This document shows positions 32,036 through 39,252 of a stretch of 64,000 nt of DNA, piece by piece. Below the pieces are notes generated by a model. That model was given only the letters and a program-made list of their open reading frames with translations, had not been told where the DNA came from and searched no databases. The stretch comes from Streptomyces coelicoflavus (GTDB lineage Bacteria; Actinomycetota; Actinomycetes; Streptomycetales; Streptomycetaceae): contig NZ_BEWB01000008.1 in assembly GCF_003112555.1 (NCBI RefSeq), forward strand, positions 62,001 through 126,000, given 5' to 3'. Position 1 is the first letter of the stretch. Each line of letters starts with the position of its first letter. Both the position numbers and the translations under genes were made by a program.

Positions 32036-32500
32036 TCAGCCCGGTGCCGCCGTCGGCTCGGCCGGGTTGCGGAGCCCCTCCGCGGCGTCCGCGACCCGGC
32101 GGATCAGATCGATGAACACCGCCTGCTCGTCGGCGGCGAGCGGGGCCAGGAAGACCTGGTTCATCCGGGCGATGCGCACGCCCAGCCTGCGGTGGACGCG
32201 CAGGCCCTCGTCGGTGAGCCGGAGCAGGGACCGGCGGCCGTCCTGCGGGTCGCGGACCTTGTCGAGCAGCCCGCGACGGCCGAGCCGGCTGACCACCTCC
32301 GCGATGGTGGACCGGTCCAGGCCCACCCGCTCCCCCACGGTGCGCTGGTCGAGCCCCGGCTCGGCGACGAGTGCGTTGAGGACGGCGTACTGCGGCGACG
32401 TGGTCTCCTCGGAGACCATCGTGTTCCACAGCAGGTAGTGCGCCTGCTGTAGCCGCCGGGCCAGGTGGCCGGGGTGGGTGGCCAGATCGACCGCTGCCAT
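32036..32500 (-). CDS. pcaV: MarR family repressor of protocatechuate catabolism
   Basis: A 154-residue MarR protein with the winged helix at about 40-115 (LDQRTVGERVGLDRSTIAEVVS, then the wing VRDPQDGRRSLLRLT). Position and family match PcaV (SCO6704, from memory), which represses the divergent pca operon and is released by protocatechuate. The ATG at 32500 has GGGGAG five bases upstream; an in-frame GTG two codons earlier is the alternative. Two 19-bp direct repeats lie just upstream of its start codon, likely its binding sites, giving autoregulation together with control of pcaI. Confidence 0.9.
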   Translation of the reverse strand: MAAVDLATHPGHLARRLQQAHYLLWNTMVSEETTSPQYAVLNALVAEPGLDQRTVGERVGLDRSTIAEVVSRLGRRGLLDKVRDPQDGRRSLLRLTDEGLRVHRRLGVRIARMNQVFLAPLAADEQAVFIDLIRRVADAAEGLRNPAEPTAAPG

Positions 32501-32515
32501 GTGCACTCCCCGTCG

Positions 32516-32554
32516 TCTTTCGTAGGTGCACTGAATCTTTCGTAGGTGCACTGA
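32516..32554. promoter_or_regulatory. Probable PcaV operator, two 19-bp direct repeats
   Basis: TCTTTCGTAGGTGCACTGA occurs at 32516-32534 and 32536-32554, a 20-base period that places both copies on the same DNA face two helical turns apart. A third GTGCAC lies at 32501-32506. It sits between pcaV and pcaI. Assignment to PcaV is by position. Confidence 0.65.
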
Positions 32555-32621
32555 CGATACATGGCGCCGAGTTTCGGCATCCGGCAACGCCTCATACGAT
32601 CTACCTCGCGTTTTGTGGGTC

Positions 32622-32650
32622 TTGACGCCCCGGCCGTCCGGTGGCAGCGT
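32622..32650 (+). promoter_or_regulatory. Promoter of the pcaIJFHGBL operon
   Basis: TTGACG (32622-32627) and CAGCGT (32645-32650) are separated by 17 bases, a common Streptomyces promoter form, about 75 bases before the pcaI start codon and 70 bases from the direct repeats. Confidence 0.45.
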
Positions 32651-32724
32651 GTGGGCAACCTCGCCGAAATACTCAGTGCCCTGACTATCTGTCCCGGGCG
32701 CACGGAAGAGATGGGGCTCCTCGG

Positions 32725-33480
32725 ATGGACAAGGTGGTGGCCGCGGCCGGTGCGGCGGTGGCCGACGTGCCCGACGGCGCGTCGCTCGCGGTGGGCGGTT
32801 TCGGGCTGAGCGGTGTGCCGAACGTGCTGATCCAGGCGCTGTACGAGCGCGGGACCGGCGGGCTGTCGGTGGTCTCCAACAACTGCGGGGCGATGGACTC
32901 CGGGCTGGCCGTCCTGCTGGCCGCCGGGCGCATCGCCCGCGTGACCGGGTCCTACATCGGCGCCAACAAGGAGTTCGCGCGCCAGTACCTCGGCGGGGAG
33001 CTGGAGGTGGAGTTGATCCCCCAGGGCACCCTGGCCGAGCGGCTGCGGGCCGGCGGCTCGGGGATACCCGCCTTCTACACCCCCGCCGGGGTCGGCACCC
33101 AGGTCGCCGACGGCGGGCTGCCGTGGCGGTACGACGGGTCGGGCGGGGTCGCGCTGGCCTCGCCGCCGAAGGAGGTCCGCGAGTTCGACGGGACGGAGTA
33201 CGTCCTGGAGCGCGGCATCCGCACGGACTTCGCCCTGGTCCGCGCCGCGAAGGGCGACCGGCACGGGAACCTGGTCTTCGCGAAGTCGTCCCGGAACTTC
33301 AACCCGCTGGCCGCGATGGCCGGACGGGTGACGATCGCCGAGGTGGAGGAGCTGGTCGAGCCGGGCGGGATCGACCCGGACGCGGTGCACCTGCCGGGGA
33401 TCTTCGTCCAGCGGGTGGTGGCACTCACCCCGGAGCAGGCCACCGACAAGAAGATCGAGCGGCGGACGGTGAGTTCCTGA
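32725..33480 (+). CDS. pcaI: 3-oxoadipate CoA-transferase subunit A
   Basis: A 251-residue alpha subunit of succinyl-CoA:3-oxoadipate CoA-transferase, which moves CoA from succinyl-CoA to 3-oxoadipate. The VAVGGFGLSGVPNVLI-type glycine-rich segment (about 23-38) is the CoA-binding signature of family I CoA transferases. The catalytic glutamate is in PcaJ, encoded next with a one-base TGATG overlap, so the subunits are made in equal amounts. The ATG at 32725 is the start of recognisable sequence. First gene of the seven-gene pca operon. Confidence 0.93.
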   Translation: MDKVVAAAGAAVADVPDGASLAVGGFGLSGVPNVLIQALYERGTGGLSVVSNNCGAMDSGLAVLLAAGRIARVTGSYIGANKEFARQYLGGELEVELIPQGTLAERLRAGGSGIPAFYTPAGVGTQVADGGLPWRYDGSGGVALASPPKEVREFDGTEYVLERGIRTDFALVRAAKGDRHGNLVFAKSSRNFNPLAAMAGRVTIAEVEELVEPGGIDPDAVHLPGIFVQRVVALTPEQATDKKIERRTVSS

Positions 33481-34133
33481 TGGCGTGGACGCGTGAACAG
33501 ATGGCCGCACGGGCGGCGCTGGAGCTGGCGGACGGCCAGTACGTCAACCTCGGCATCGGTCTGCCCACACTGATCCCGAACCACCTCCCCCAGGGCGTCG
33601 AGGTCATCCTGGAGTCGGAGAACGGCATCCTGGGCACCGGCCGGTACCCCACCGACGCCGAGGTGGATCCCGACCTGATCAACGCGGGCAAGGAGACGGT
33701 CACGGTCCGGCCGGGCGCCGCCTTCTTCGACTCGGCCCTCTCCTTCGGCATGATCCGTGGCGGGCACATCGACGTCGCGGTGCTCGGCGCGATGCAGGTC
33801 TCCGCGGGCGGCGACCTGGCCAACTGGGCCGTCCCCGGAAAGATGATCACCGGCATCGGCGGCGCGATGGACCTCGTCCACGGCGCCCGCACGGTCATCG
33901 TGGTCATGACCCACACCGCCAAGGACGGCTCCCCCAAGATCCTCGAGGAGTGCGCGCTGCCGCTCACCGGCAAGGCGTGCGTGAACCGTGTCATCACCGA
34001 CCTCGGCGTCCTCGACGTCACCGACGACGGCCTGGTCCTGGTCGAGACCGCCCCGGGCGTGAGCGTCGACGACGTCGTCGCCAGGACCGGCGCCGGACTC
34101 GTCGTTGCGAACAGCGCGGAGGGACTGAAGTGA
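33480..34133 (+). CDS. pcaJ: 3-oxoadipate CoA-transferase subunit B
   Basis: A 217-residue beta subunit. The active-site SENG motif is at 46-49 (ESENGILG), with E47 forming the glutamyl-CoA intermediate. The N-terminal YVNLGIGLPTLIPNHLP segment is typical. The start ATG shares one base with the pcaI stop; the stop overlaps the pcaF start as GTGA. Together with PcaI it activates 3-oxoadipate for thiolysis by PcaF. Confidence 0.94.
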   Translation: MAWTREQMAARAALELADGQYVNLGIGLPTLIPNHLPQGVEVILESENGILGTGRYPTDAEVDPDLINAGKETVTVRPGAAFFDSALSFGMIRGGHIDVAVLGAMQVSAGGDLANWAVPGKMITGIGGAMDLVHGARTVIVVMTHTAKDGSPKILEECALPLTGKACVNRVITDLGVLDVTDDGLVLVETAPGVSVDDVVARTGAGLVVANSAEGLK

Positions 34134-35332
34134 AGGACGTCTACATCGTCGACGCGGTGCGCACCCCGTTCGGCAGGTACAACGGGGGCCTGGCGGGCGT
34201 ACGGCCGGACGACCTGGCCGCGCACGCGATCCGTGAACTCCTCGGCCGCACCCCCGACCTGGACCCGTCGCGGATCGACGACGTGTACTTCGGCAACGCC
34301 AACGGCGCAGGCGAGGAGAACCGCAACGTCGCCCGTATGGCCGCCCTCCTGGCCGGCCTGCCCACCACCGTCCCCGGCGTCACGGTGAACCGGCTGTGCG
34401 CGTCCGGCCTCGAAGCGGTGATCCAGGCCGCCCGCGCCATCGCGGTCGGCGACGCCTCGGTCGCGCTCGCGGGCGGCGTGGAGTCGATGACCCGGGCGCC
34501 GTACGTGCTGCCCAAGTCGGACCGGCCCTTCCCCGCCGGGCACGCCGAGATGTACTCGACCACCCTGGGCTGGCGCATGGTCAACCCGGCGATGGACCCG
34601 CGGTGGACGATCCCGCTCGGCGAGTCGGCGGAGCTGATCGCGGACAAGCACGGGATCACCCGCGAGCGGCAGGACGAGTACGCCCTCGCCTCGCACCACA
34701 AGGCCGCCCGCGCGCAGGGGGACGGCCTGTTCGGCGCCGAGCTGGTGCCCGTGCCCGTGCCGCGCCGCAAGGGCGACCCGGTGGACTTCGCCGCCGACGA
34801 GTGCGTACGCCCGGACGCGTCACTGGATGCGATGGCCAAGCTCCGGCCGTCGTTCCGGAAGACCGACGGCACGGTGACCGCCGGGAACGCCTCCCCGCTC
34901 AACGACGGTGCCGCCGCGCTGCTCCTGGTCGACGAGGAGGGGCTGCGGGCCACTGGCCGCGAGCCGCTCGCCCGGGTCTCGGCGACCGGTGTATCGGCGA
35001 CCGACCCGCAGTACTTCGGACTCGCCCCCGTCGAGGCCGTGAACCGCGCGCTGGCCAAGGCCGGCCGGAGCTTCGCCGACCTGGACGTGCTCGAACTCAA
35101 CGAGGCCTTCGCCGCCCAGGTGCTGGGCTGCGTCGCCGAGTGGCCCGAGTTCGACCCCGCGATCCTGAACCCGCGGGGCGGCGCCATCGCCCTCGGTCAC
35201 CCCCTCGGCGCCTCGGGCGCCCGCCTCGCCGGCACCGTCGCCCACCAGCTCGCCCGCAAGGGGAGCGGCACCGGCATCGCCACCCTCTGCATCGGTGTCG
35301 GCCAGGGCCTCGCCCTGGTCCTCGACCGCTAG
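34130..35332 (+). CDS. pcaF: 3-oxoadipyl-CoA thiolase
   Basis: A 400-residue thiolase that cleaves 3-oxoadipyl-CoA to succinyl-CoA and acetyl-CoA, the last step of the beta-ketoadipate pathway. Nucleophilic Cys90 lies in VNRLCASGLEA; GHPLGASGAR and CIGVGQG supply the other catalytic residues. The GTG start overlaps the pcaJ stop by four bases. Its position inside the pca operon distinguishes it from the fatty acid thiolase at 3.3-4.5 kb. Confidence 0.94.
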   Translation: MKDVYIVDAVRTPFGRYNGGLAGVRPDDLAAHAIRELLGRTPDLDPSRIDDVYFGNANGAGEENRNVARMAALLAGLPTTVPGVTVNRLCASGLEAVIQAARAIAVGDASVALAGGVESMTRAPYVLPKSDRPFPAGHAEMYSTTLGWRMVNPAMDPRWTIPLGESAELIADKHGITRERQDEYALASHHKAARAQGDGLFGAELVPVPVPRRKGDPVDFAADECVRPDASLDAMAKLRPSFRKTDGTVTAGNASPLNDGAAALLLVDEEGLRATGREPLARVSATGVSATDPQYFGLAPVEAVNRALAKAGRSFADLDVLELNEAFAAQVLGCVAEWPEFDPAILNPRGGAIALGHPLGASGARLAGTVAHQLARKGSGTGIATLCIGVGQGLALVLDR

Positions 35333-35349
35333 TCACCCAGGGAATCCCC

Positions 35350-36123
35350 ATGACTCTCACCCAGCACGACATCGACGCGGAGATCGCGGCCGAGCACGCC
35401 GCCTACGAGAAGCGGGTCGCCGACGGCGCGCCCGTAGAGCACCACCCGCGCCGCGACTACGCCCCGTACCGCTCCTCGGTGCTGCGCCACCCCAAGCAGC
35501 CGCCGATCGCCATCGACGTGGCCAAGGACCCGGAGCTGGTGGAGCTGTCCTCCCCCGCCTTCGGGGAGCGGGACATCACCGGGATCGACAACGACCTGAC
35601 CCGGCAGCACACCGGGGAGCCGGTCGGCGAGCGCATCACCGTCTCAGGGCGCCTGCTCGACCGGAACGGCAGGCCGGTGCGCGGGCAGCTCGTGGAGATC
35701 TGGCAGGCCAACTCGGCCGGCCGGTACGCGCACCAGCGCGAGCAGCACGACGCGCCGCTGGACCCGAACTTCACCGGCGTGGGCCGCACCCTCTCCGACG
35801 ACGACGGCTTCTACCGCTTCACCACCGTGCAGCCCGGCCCCTACCCGTGGCGCAACCACGTCAACGCCTGGCGTCCGGCGCACATCCACTTCTCCGTGTT
35901 CGGCTCGGCGTTCACGCAGCGCCTGGTCACGCAGATGTACTTCCCGAACGACCCCCTGTTCGCGTACGACCCGATCCTCCAGTCGGTGACGGACGACTCG
36001 GCACGGCAGCGGCTGATCGCGACGTACGACCACAGCCTGTCCGTGCCCGAGTTCTCGCTCGGCTACCACTGGGACATCGTGCTCGACGGCCCCAACGCCA
36101 CCTGGATCGAAGAAGGACGCTGA
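35350..36123 (+). CDS. pcaH: Protocatechuate 3,4-dioxygenase beta subunit
   Basis: A 257-residue iron(III)-carrying subunit of the intradiol dioxygenase that opens protocatechuate to 3-carboxy-cis,cis-muconate. The four iron ligands are visible: Y126 (AGRYAH), Y165 (GPYPWRN), H178 and H180 (PAHIHFS). Length is typical. The ATG lies 17 bases after pcaF and six bases before pcaG at the other end, consistent with joint expression of the two dioxygenase subunits. Confidence 0.95.
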   Translation: MTLTQHDIDAEIAAEHAAYEKRVADGAPVEHHPRRDYAPYRSSVLRHPKQPPIAIDVAKDPELVELSSPAFGERDITGIDNDLTRQHTGEPVGERITVSGRLLDRNGRPVRGQLVEIWQANSAGRYAHQREQHDAPLDPNFTGVGRTLSDDDGFYRFTTVQPGPYPWRNHVNAWRPAHIHFSVFGSAFTQRLVTQMYFPNDPLFAYDPILQSVTDDSARQRLIATYDHSLSVPEFSLGYHWDIVLDGPNATWIEEGR

Positions 36124-36129
36124 CCCGCC

Positions 36130-36735
36130 ATGACGAAGATCGACACGAGCACGCCGGAGCAGGTGCTGCCCACGCCGTCGCACACGGTCGGCCCGTTCTA
36201 CGGGTACGCGCTGCCCTTCCGCGGCGGCGAGGACATCGCGCCCGCCGGGCACCCCGACACGGTCACCGTGCACGGGTACGTGTACGACGGCGAGGGCGAA
36301 CCGCTGCCCGACGCCCTGCTGGAGCTGTGGGGGCCCGACCCCGACGGCAACGTGCCGACCGCCGACGGTTCGATGCGGCGCGACCCGGCCTCCGGCGGCT
36401 TCCTGGGCCGCAACGGCGTGGAGTTCACCGGCTTCGGACGCATCCAGACCGACGCGAACGGCCACTGGTACGCGCGGACGCTGCGGCCGGGGGCGCGGGG
36501 GCGGGGCGCGCCGTACATGAGCGTGTGCGTGTTCGCGCGCGGGCTGCTCGTACACCTGTTCACCCGGATCTACCTGCCGGGCGACGAGGCCGCGCTCGCC
36601 GCCGACCCGCTGCTGTCCCGGGTGCCGGCCGGGCGCCGCGACACGCTGGTCGCGGCGGACGAGGGCCACGGGACGTACCGTTTCGACATCCGCCTTCAGG
36701 GCGAGGGCGAGACGGTCTTCCTGGAGTTCCAGTGA
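36130..36735 (+). CDS. pcaG: Protocatechuate 3,4-dioxygenase alpha subunit
   Basis: A 201-residue alpha subunit, structurally similar to PcaH but without the iron ligands. The N-terminus TPSHTVGPFYGYALPF, the LLELWGPDPDGN strand and RGLLVHLFTRIYLPGD are family hallmarks. It shapes the substrate pocket at the alpha-beta interface. The stop overlaps the pcaB start as GTGA. Confidence 0.94.
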   Translation: MTKIDTSTPEQVLPTPSHTVGPFYGYALPFRGGEDIAPAGHPDTVTVHGYVYDGEGEPLPDALLELWGPDPDGNVPTADGSMRRDPASGGFLGRNGVEFTGFGRIQTDANGHWYARTLRPGARGRGAPYMSVCVFARGLLVHLFTRIYLPGDEAALAADPLLSRVPAGRRDTLVAADEGHGTYRFDIRLQGEGETVFLEFQ

Positions 36736-38090
36736 CATCATCCGCCGAACCCGCCGACGCCGGCACCGCCGCCGGCGCGAGCCTGCTCGCCCCCGGGTGG
36801 GCGGGCTCGCCGGCCGCGTCCGCGACCGCCGACCGCGCGTATCTGCGGGCCCTGCTGGACGCGGAGGTGGCGCTCACGCGTGCCCAGGCCGCGCTGGGGC
36901 TCGCCCCGGCCGAGGCGGCTCACGCGGTGGGCGCGGCCGCAGCCGATCCGGCCGCCTTCGACGCGCGTTCCCTCGCCGAGCGCGCCCGGGACGGCGGGAA
37001 CCCGGTCATTCCCCTGGTGGCCGACCTGACGAAGGCGGTCGGCGAGCCCTACGGGCCGTATGTGCACCGGGGCGCGACCAGCCAGGACATCCTGGACACG
37101 GCCACGATGCTGGTCGCCGCCCGCACCCTGGACCTGCTGCTGCCCGACCTCGCCCGCACGGAACGGGCGCTCGCCCGGCTGGCCGCCGGGCACCGGGACA
37201 CGCCGATGCCGGGCCGGACCCTCACCCAGCACGCCGTGCCGACGTCCTTCGGGCTCAAGGCGGCCGGATGGCGCTCGCTGGTGCTGGACGCCCGGGACCG
37301 GATCGCGACGGTGCGTGCCGCGCTGCCCGCCCAGCTCGGCGGCGCGGCGGGCACCCTGGCCGCCTTCGAGGCGTACGGCGCGACGGACCCGGCCGCGCTG
37401 CCGGCGGCGTACGCCCGTGAACTGGCCCTGCGGCCACCCGAGCTGCCCTGGCACACCCTGCGCACTCCGGTCGCCGACCTGGCCGGCGCCCTCGCCCTCA
37501 CCGCCGGGGCGCTCGGGAAGATCGCCGCGGACGTGCTGACGCTGTCCCGCACCGAGATCGGCGAGGTCGCCGAGGGCGGTGGCGGCGGTTCCTCGGCGAT
37601 GCCGCACAAGGCCAACCCGGTGCGGTCCACGCTGATCGCGGCGGCCGCCCGGCGCGCTCCGCAGCTCGCGGCCACGCTGTACGGCTCGCTGGTCGCCGAG
37701 GACGAGCGGCCGGCCGGGGCCTGGCACGCCGAGTGGGAACCGCTGCGGGACCTGCTGCGCCTGACCGGCGGCGCCGTGCGTGACGCCGCCGAACTGGCCG
37801 AGGGGCTGCGCGTGCGCCCGGACGTGATGCGCGCGCACCTCGGGCTGACGCACGGGCTGATCGTCTCTGAGCGGCTCTCCGCAGAACTGGCCCCGGCGCT
37901 CGGGCGGGCCCGCGCCAAGGAGCTGCTCACCGAGCTGGCGGCCCGTACGTACGCCGAGGGGCGGAGCCTTGGCGAACTGCTCGCCGAGGTGCCGGAGTTG
38001 CGGGGCGTCGACCTGGCCACCCCGACCGACCCCGCCCGCTACACGGGTGCCGCCGCCGCACTCACCGACCGTGCTCTGGAGCGACGTTGA
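36732..38090 (+). CDS. pcaB: 3-carboxy-cis,cis-muconate cycloisomerase
   Basis: A 452-residue fumarase/aspartase-superfamily enzyme that lactonises 3-carboxymuconate to 4-carboxymuconolactone. The superfamily signature GSSAMPHKANPVRS lies near 286-299, with YVHRGATSQDILDTA near 112 and GRTLTQHAVPTSFGLK near 158. The GTG start overlaps the pcaG stop by four bases and the stop overlaps the TTG start of pcaL, so all downstream genes are translationally chained. Confidence 0.94.
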   Translation: MTSSAEPADAGTAAGASLLAPGWAGSPAASATADRAYLRALLDAEVALTRAQAALGLAPAEAAHAVGAAAADPAAFDARSLAERARDGGNPVIPLVADLTKAVGEPYGPYVHRGATSQDILDTATMLVAARTLDLLLPDLARTERALARLAAGHRDTPMPGRTLTQHAVPTSFGLKAAGWRSLVLDARDRIATVRAALPAQLGGAAGTLAAFEAYGATDPAALPAAYARELALRPPELPWHTLRTPVADLAGALALTAGALGKIAADVLTLSRTEIGEVAEGGGGGSSAMPHKANPVRSTLIAAAARRAPQLAATLYGSLVAEDERPAGAWHAEWEPLRDLLRLTGGAVRDAAELAEGLRVRPDVMRAHLGLTHGLIVSERLSAELAPALGRARAKELLTELAARTYAEGRSLGELLAEVPELRGVDLATPTDPARYTGAAAALTDRALERR

Positions 38091-39217
38091 CGAATCTGCT
38101 CAACCATCTGTCCGAAGGCCCCGCCTCCGCTCCCCCACTGCTGCTCGGACCCTCGCTGGGCACCTCGTACGCCCTGTGGGACGCGGTGGCGCCCGAACTG
38201 TCCGCGGCGCACCGGGTGATCCGCTGGGACCTGCCGGGACACGGAGGCTCGCCGGCCGACCTGATCGGGCCCGGCGCCACCGTCGCGGACCTGGCCGAGC
38301 TGGTGCTCGCGCTCGCCGACTCGCTCGGGGTGAAACGGTTCGCCTACGCCGGGGTGTCCCTGGGCGGCGCGGTGGGCCTGCACCTGGCCGTGCACCGCCC
38401 GGAGCGGGTGTCGTCCCTCGCGGTCGTCTGCTCGTCGGCGCACTTCAACGGTGCGAAGCCGTGGCAGGAGCGGGCCACGCGGGTGCGCGAGGAGGGGCTG
38501 GCACGGCTCGCCGAGAGCGCGGACGCGCGGTGGTTCACCCCGGGGTTCACGGTGCCGCGGCTGGTCCGGGACCACCGGGACGCCGACCCGGAGGCGTACG
38601 CCGCCTGCTGCGACGCGCTGGCCGCCTTCGACCTGCGGGACCGGGTCGGGGAGATCTCCGCGCCGACGCTGCTGATCGCCGGGCGCGAGGACCCGGCCAC
38701 GCCGCCCGCGCATCTGCGGGAGCTCGCCGACGCGGTGCCCGGCGCGACGCTGACGGAGATCCCGGGCGCGTCGCACCTGGCGCCGGCCGAGCGGCCCGAG
38801 CCGGTGCTGACGGCGCTGCGGGCCCACTTCGACGGCGATGCCGGGCGCGGCATGGCGGTGCGGCGCGAGGTGCTGGGCGACGCGCACGTGGACCGGGCGC
38901 AGGGGCGGCAGACGCCGTTCACCGCCCGCTTCCAGGATTTCATCTCCCGCTACGCGTGGGGCGAGATCTGGACCGACGAGACGCTCTCGCGCCGTGAGCG
39001 CAGCATGGTCACGCTGACGGCGCTGGTCGCGCACGGCCACTACGAGGAGCTCGCCATGCATGTGCGGGCGGCGCGGCGCAACGGGCTGACGGCGGACGAG
39101 ATCGGCGCGGTCCTGCTCCAGACGGCGGTGTACTGCGGGGTGCCGGCCGCGAACTCCGCGTTCGCGACGGCCCAGCGGGTGCTGGCCGAGGAAGCGGACG
39201 GCCCCGCCGCGGGGTGA
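38087..39217 (+). CDS. pcaL: Fused 3-oxoadipate enol-lactonase / 4-carboxymuconolactone decarboxylase
   Basis: A 376-residue natural fusion of PcaD and PcaC, characteristic of actinomycetes. Residues 1-250 are an alpha/beta hydrolase with nucleophile S91 in GVSLGG and a catalytic His in PGASHLAPAE; residues about 258-370 are the carboxymuconolactone decarboxylase domain (TPFTARFQDFISRYAWGEI and SMVTLTALVAHGHYEELAMH). It performs two consecutive steps, decarboxylation then lactone hydrolysis, to give 3-oxoadipate. The TTG start at 38087 overlaps the pcaB stop. It is the last pca gene; a long hairpin begins within its final codons. Confidence 0.95.
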   Translation: MTNLLNHLSEGPASAPPLLLGPSLGTSYALWDAVAPELSAAHRVIRWDLPGHGGSPADLIGPGATVADLAELVLALADSLGVKRFAYAGVSLGGAVGLHLAVHRPERVSSLAVVCSSAHFNGAKPWQERATRVREEGLARLAESADARWFTPGFTVPRLVRDHRDADPEAYAACCDALAAFDLRDRVGEISAPTLLIAGREDPATPPAHLRELADAVPGATLTEIPGASHLAPAERPEPVLTALRAHFDGDAGRGMAVRREVLGDAHVDRAQGRQTPFTARFQDFISRYAWGEIWTDETLSRRERSMVTLTALVAHGHYEELAMHVRAARRNGLTADEIGAVLLQTAVYCGVPAANSAFATAQRVLAEEADGPAAG

Positions 39218-39239
39218 CGTCGCACGGTCCCGCGGCGGG
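39203..39239. terminator. Terminator hairpin at the end of the pca operon
   Basis: CCCGCCGCGGG (39203-39213) pairs exactly with CCCGCGGCGGG (39229-39239). The left arm is inside the last codons of pcaL. It can end both the pca transcript and the convergent LAL-like transcript. Confidence 0.6.
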
Positions 39240-39252
39240 CCCCGACGGGGCT

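Noticed and set aside
39241..39252. Possible frameshift hiding a LuxR HTH at the end of the LAL-like gene
   Set aside because: The minus strand beyond the stop is occupied by the complementary strand of pcaL, an intact and conserved gene, and no HTH-like sequence is readable there.
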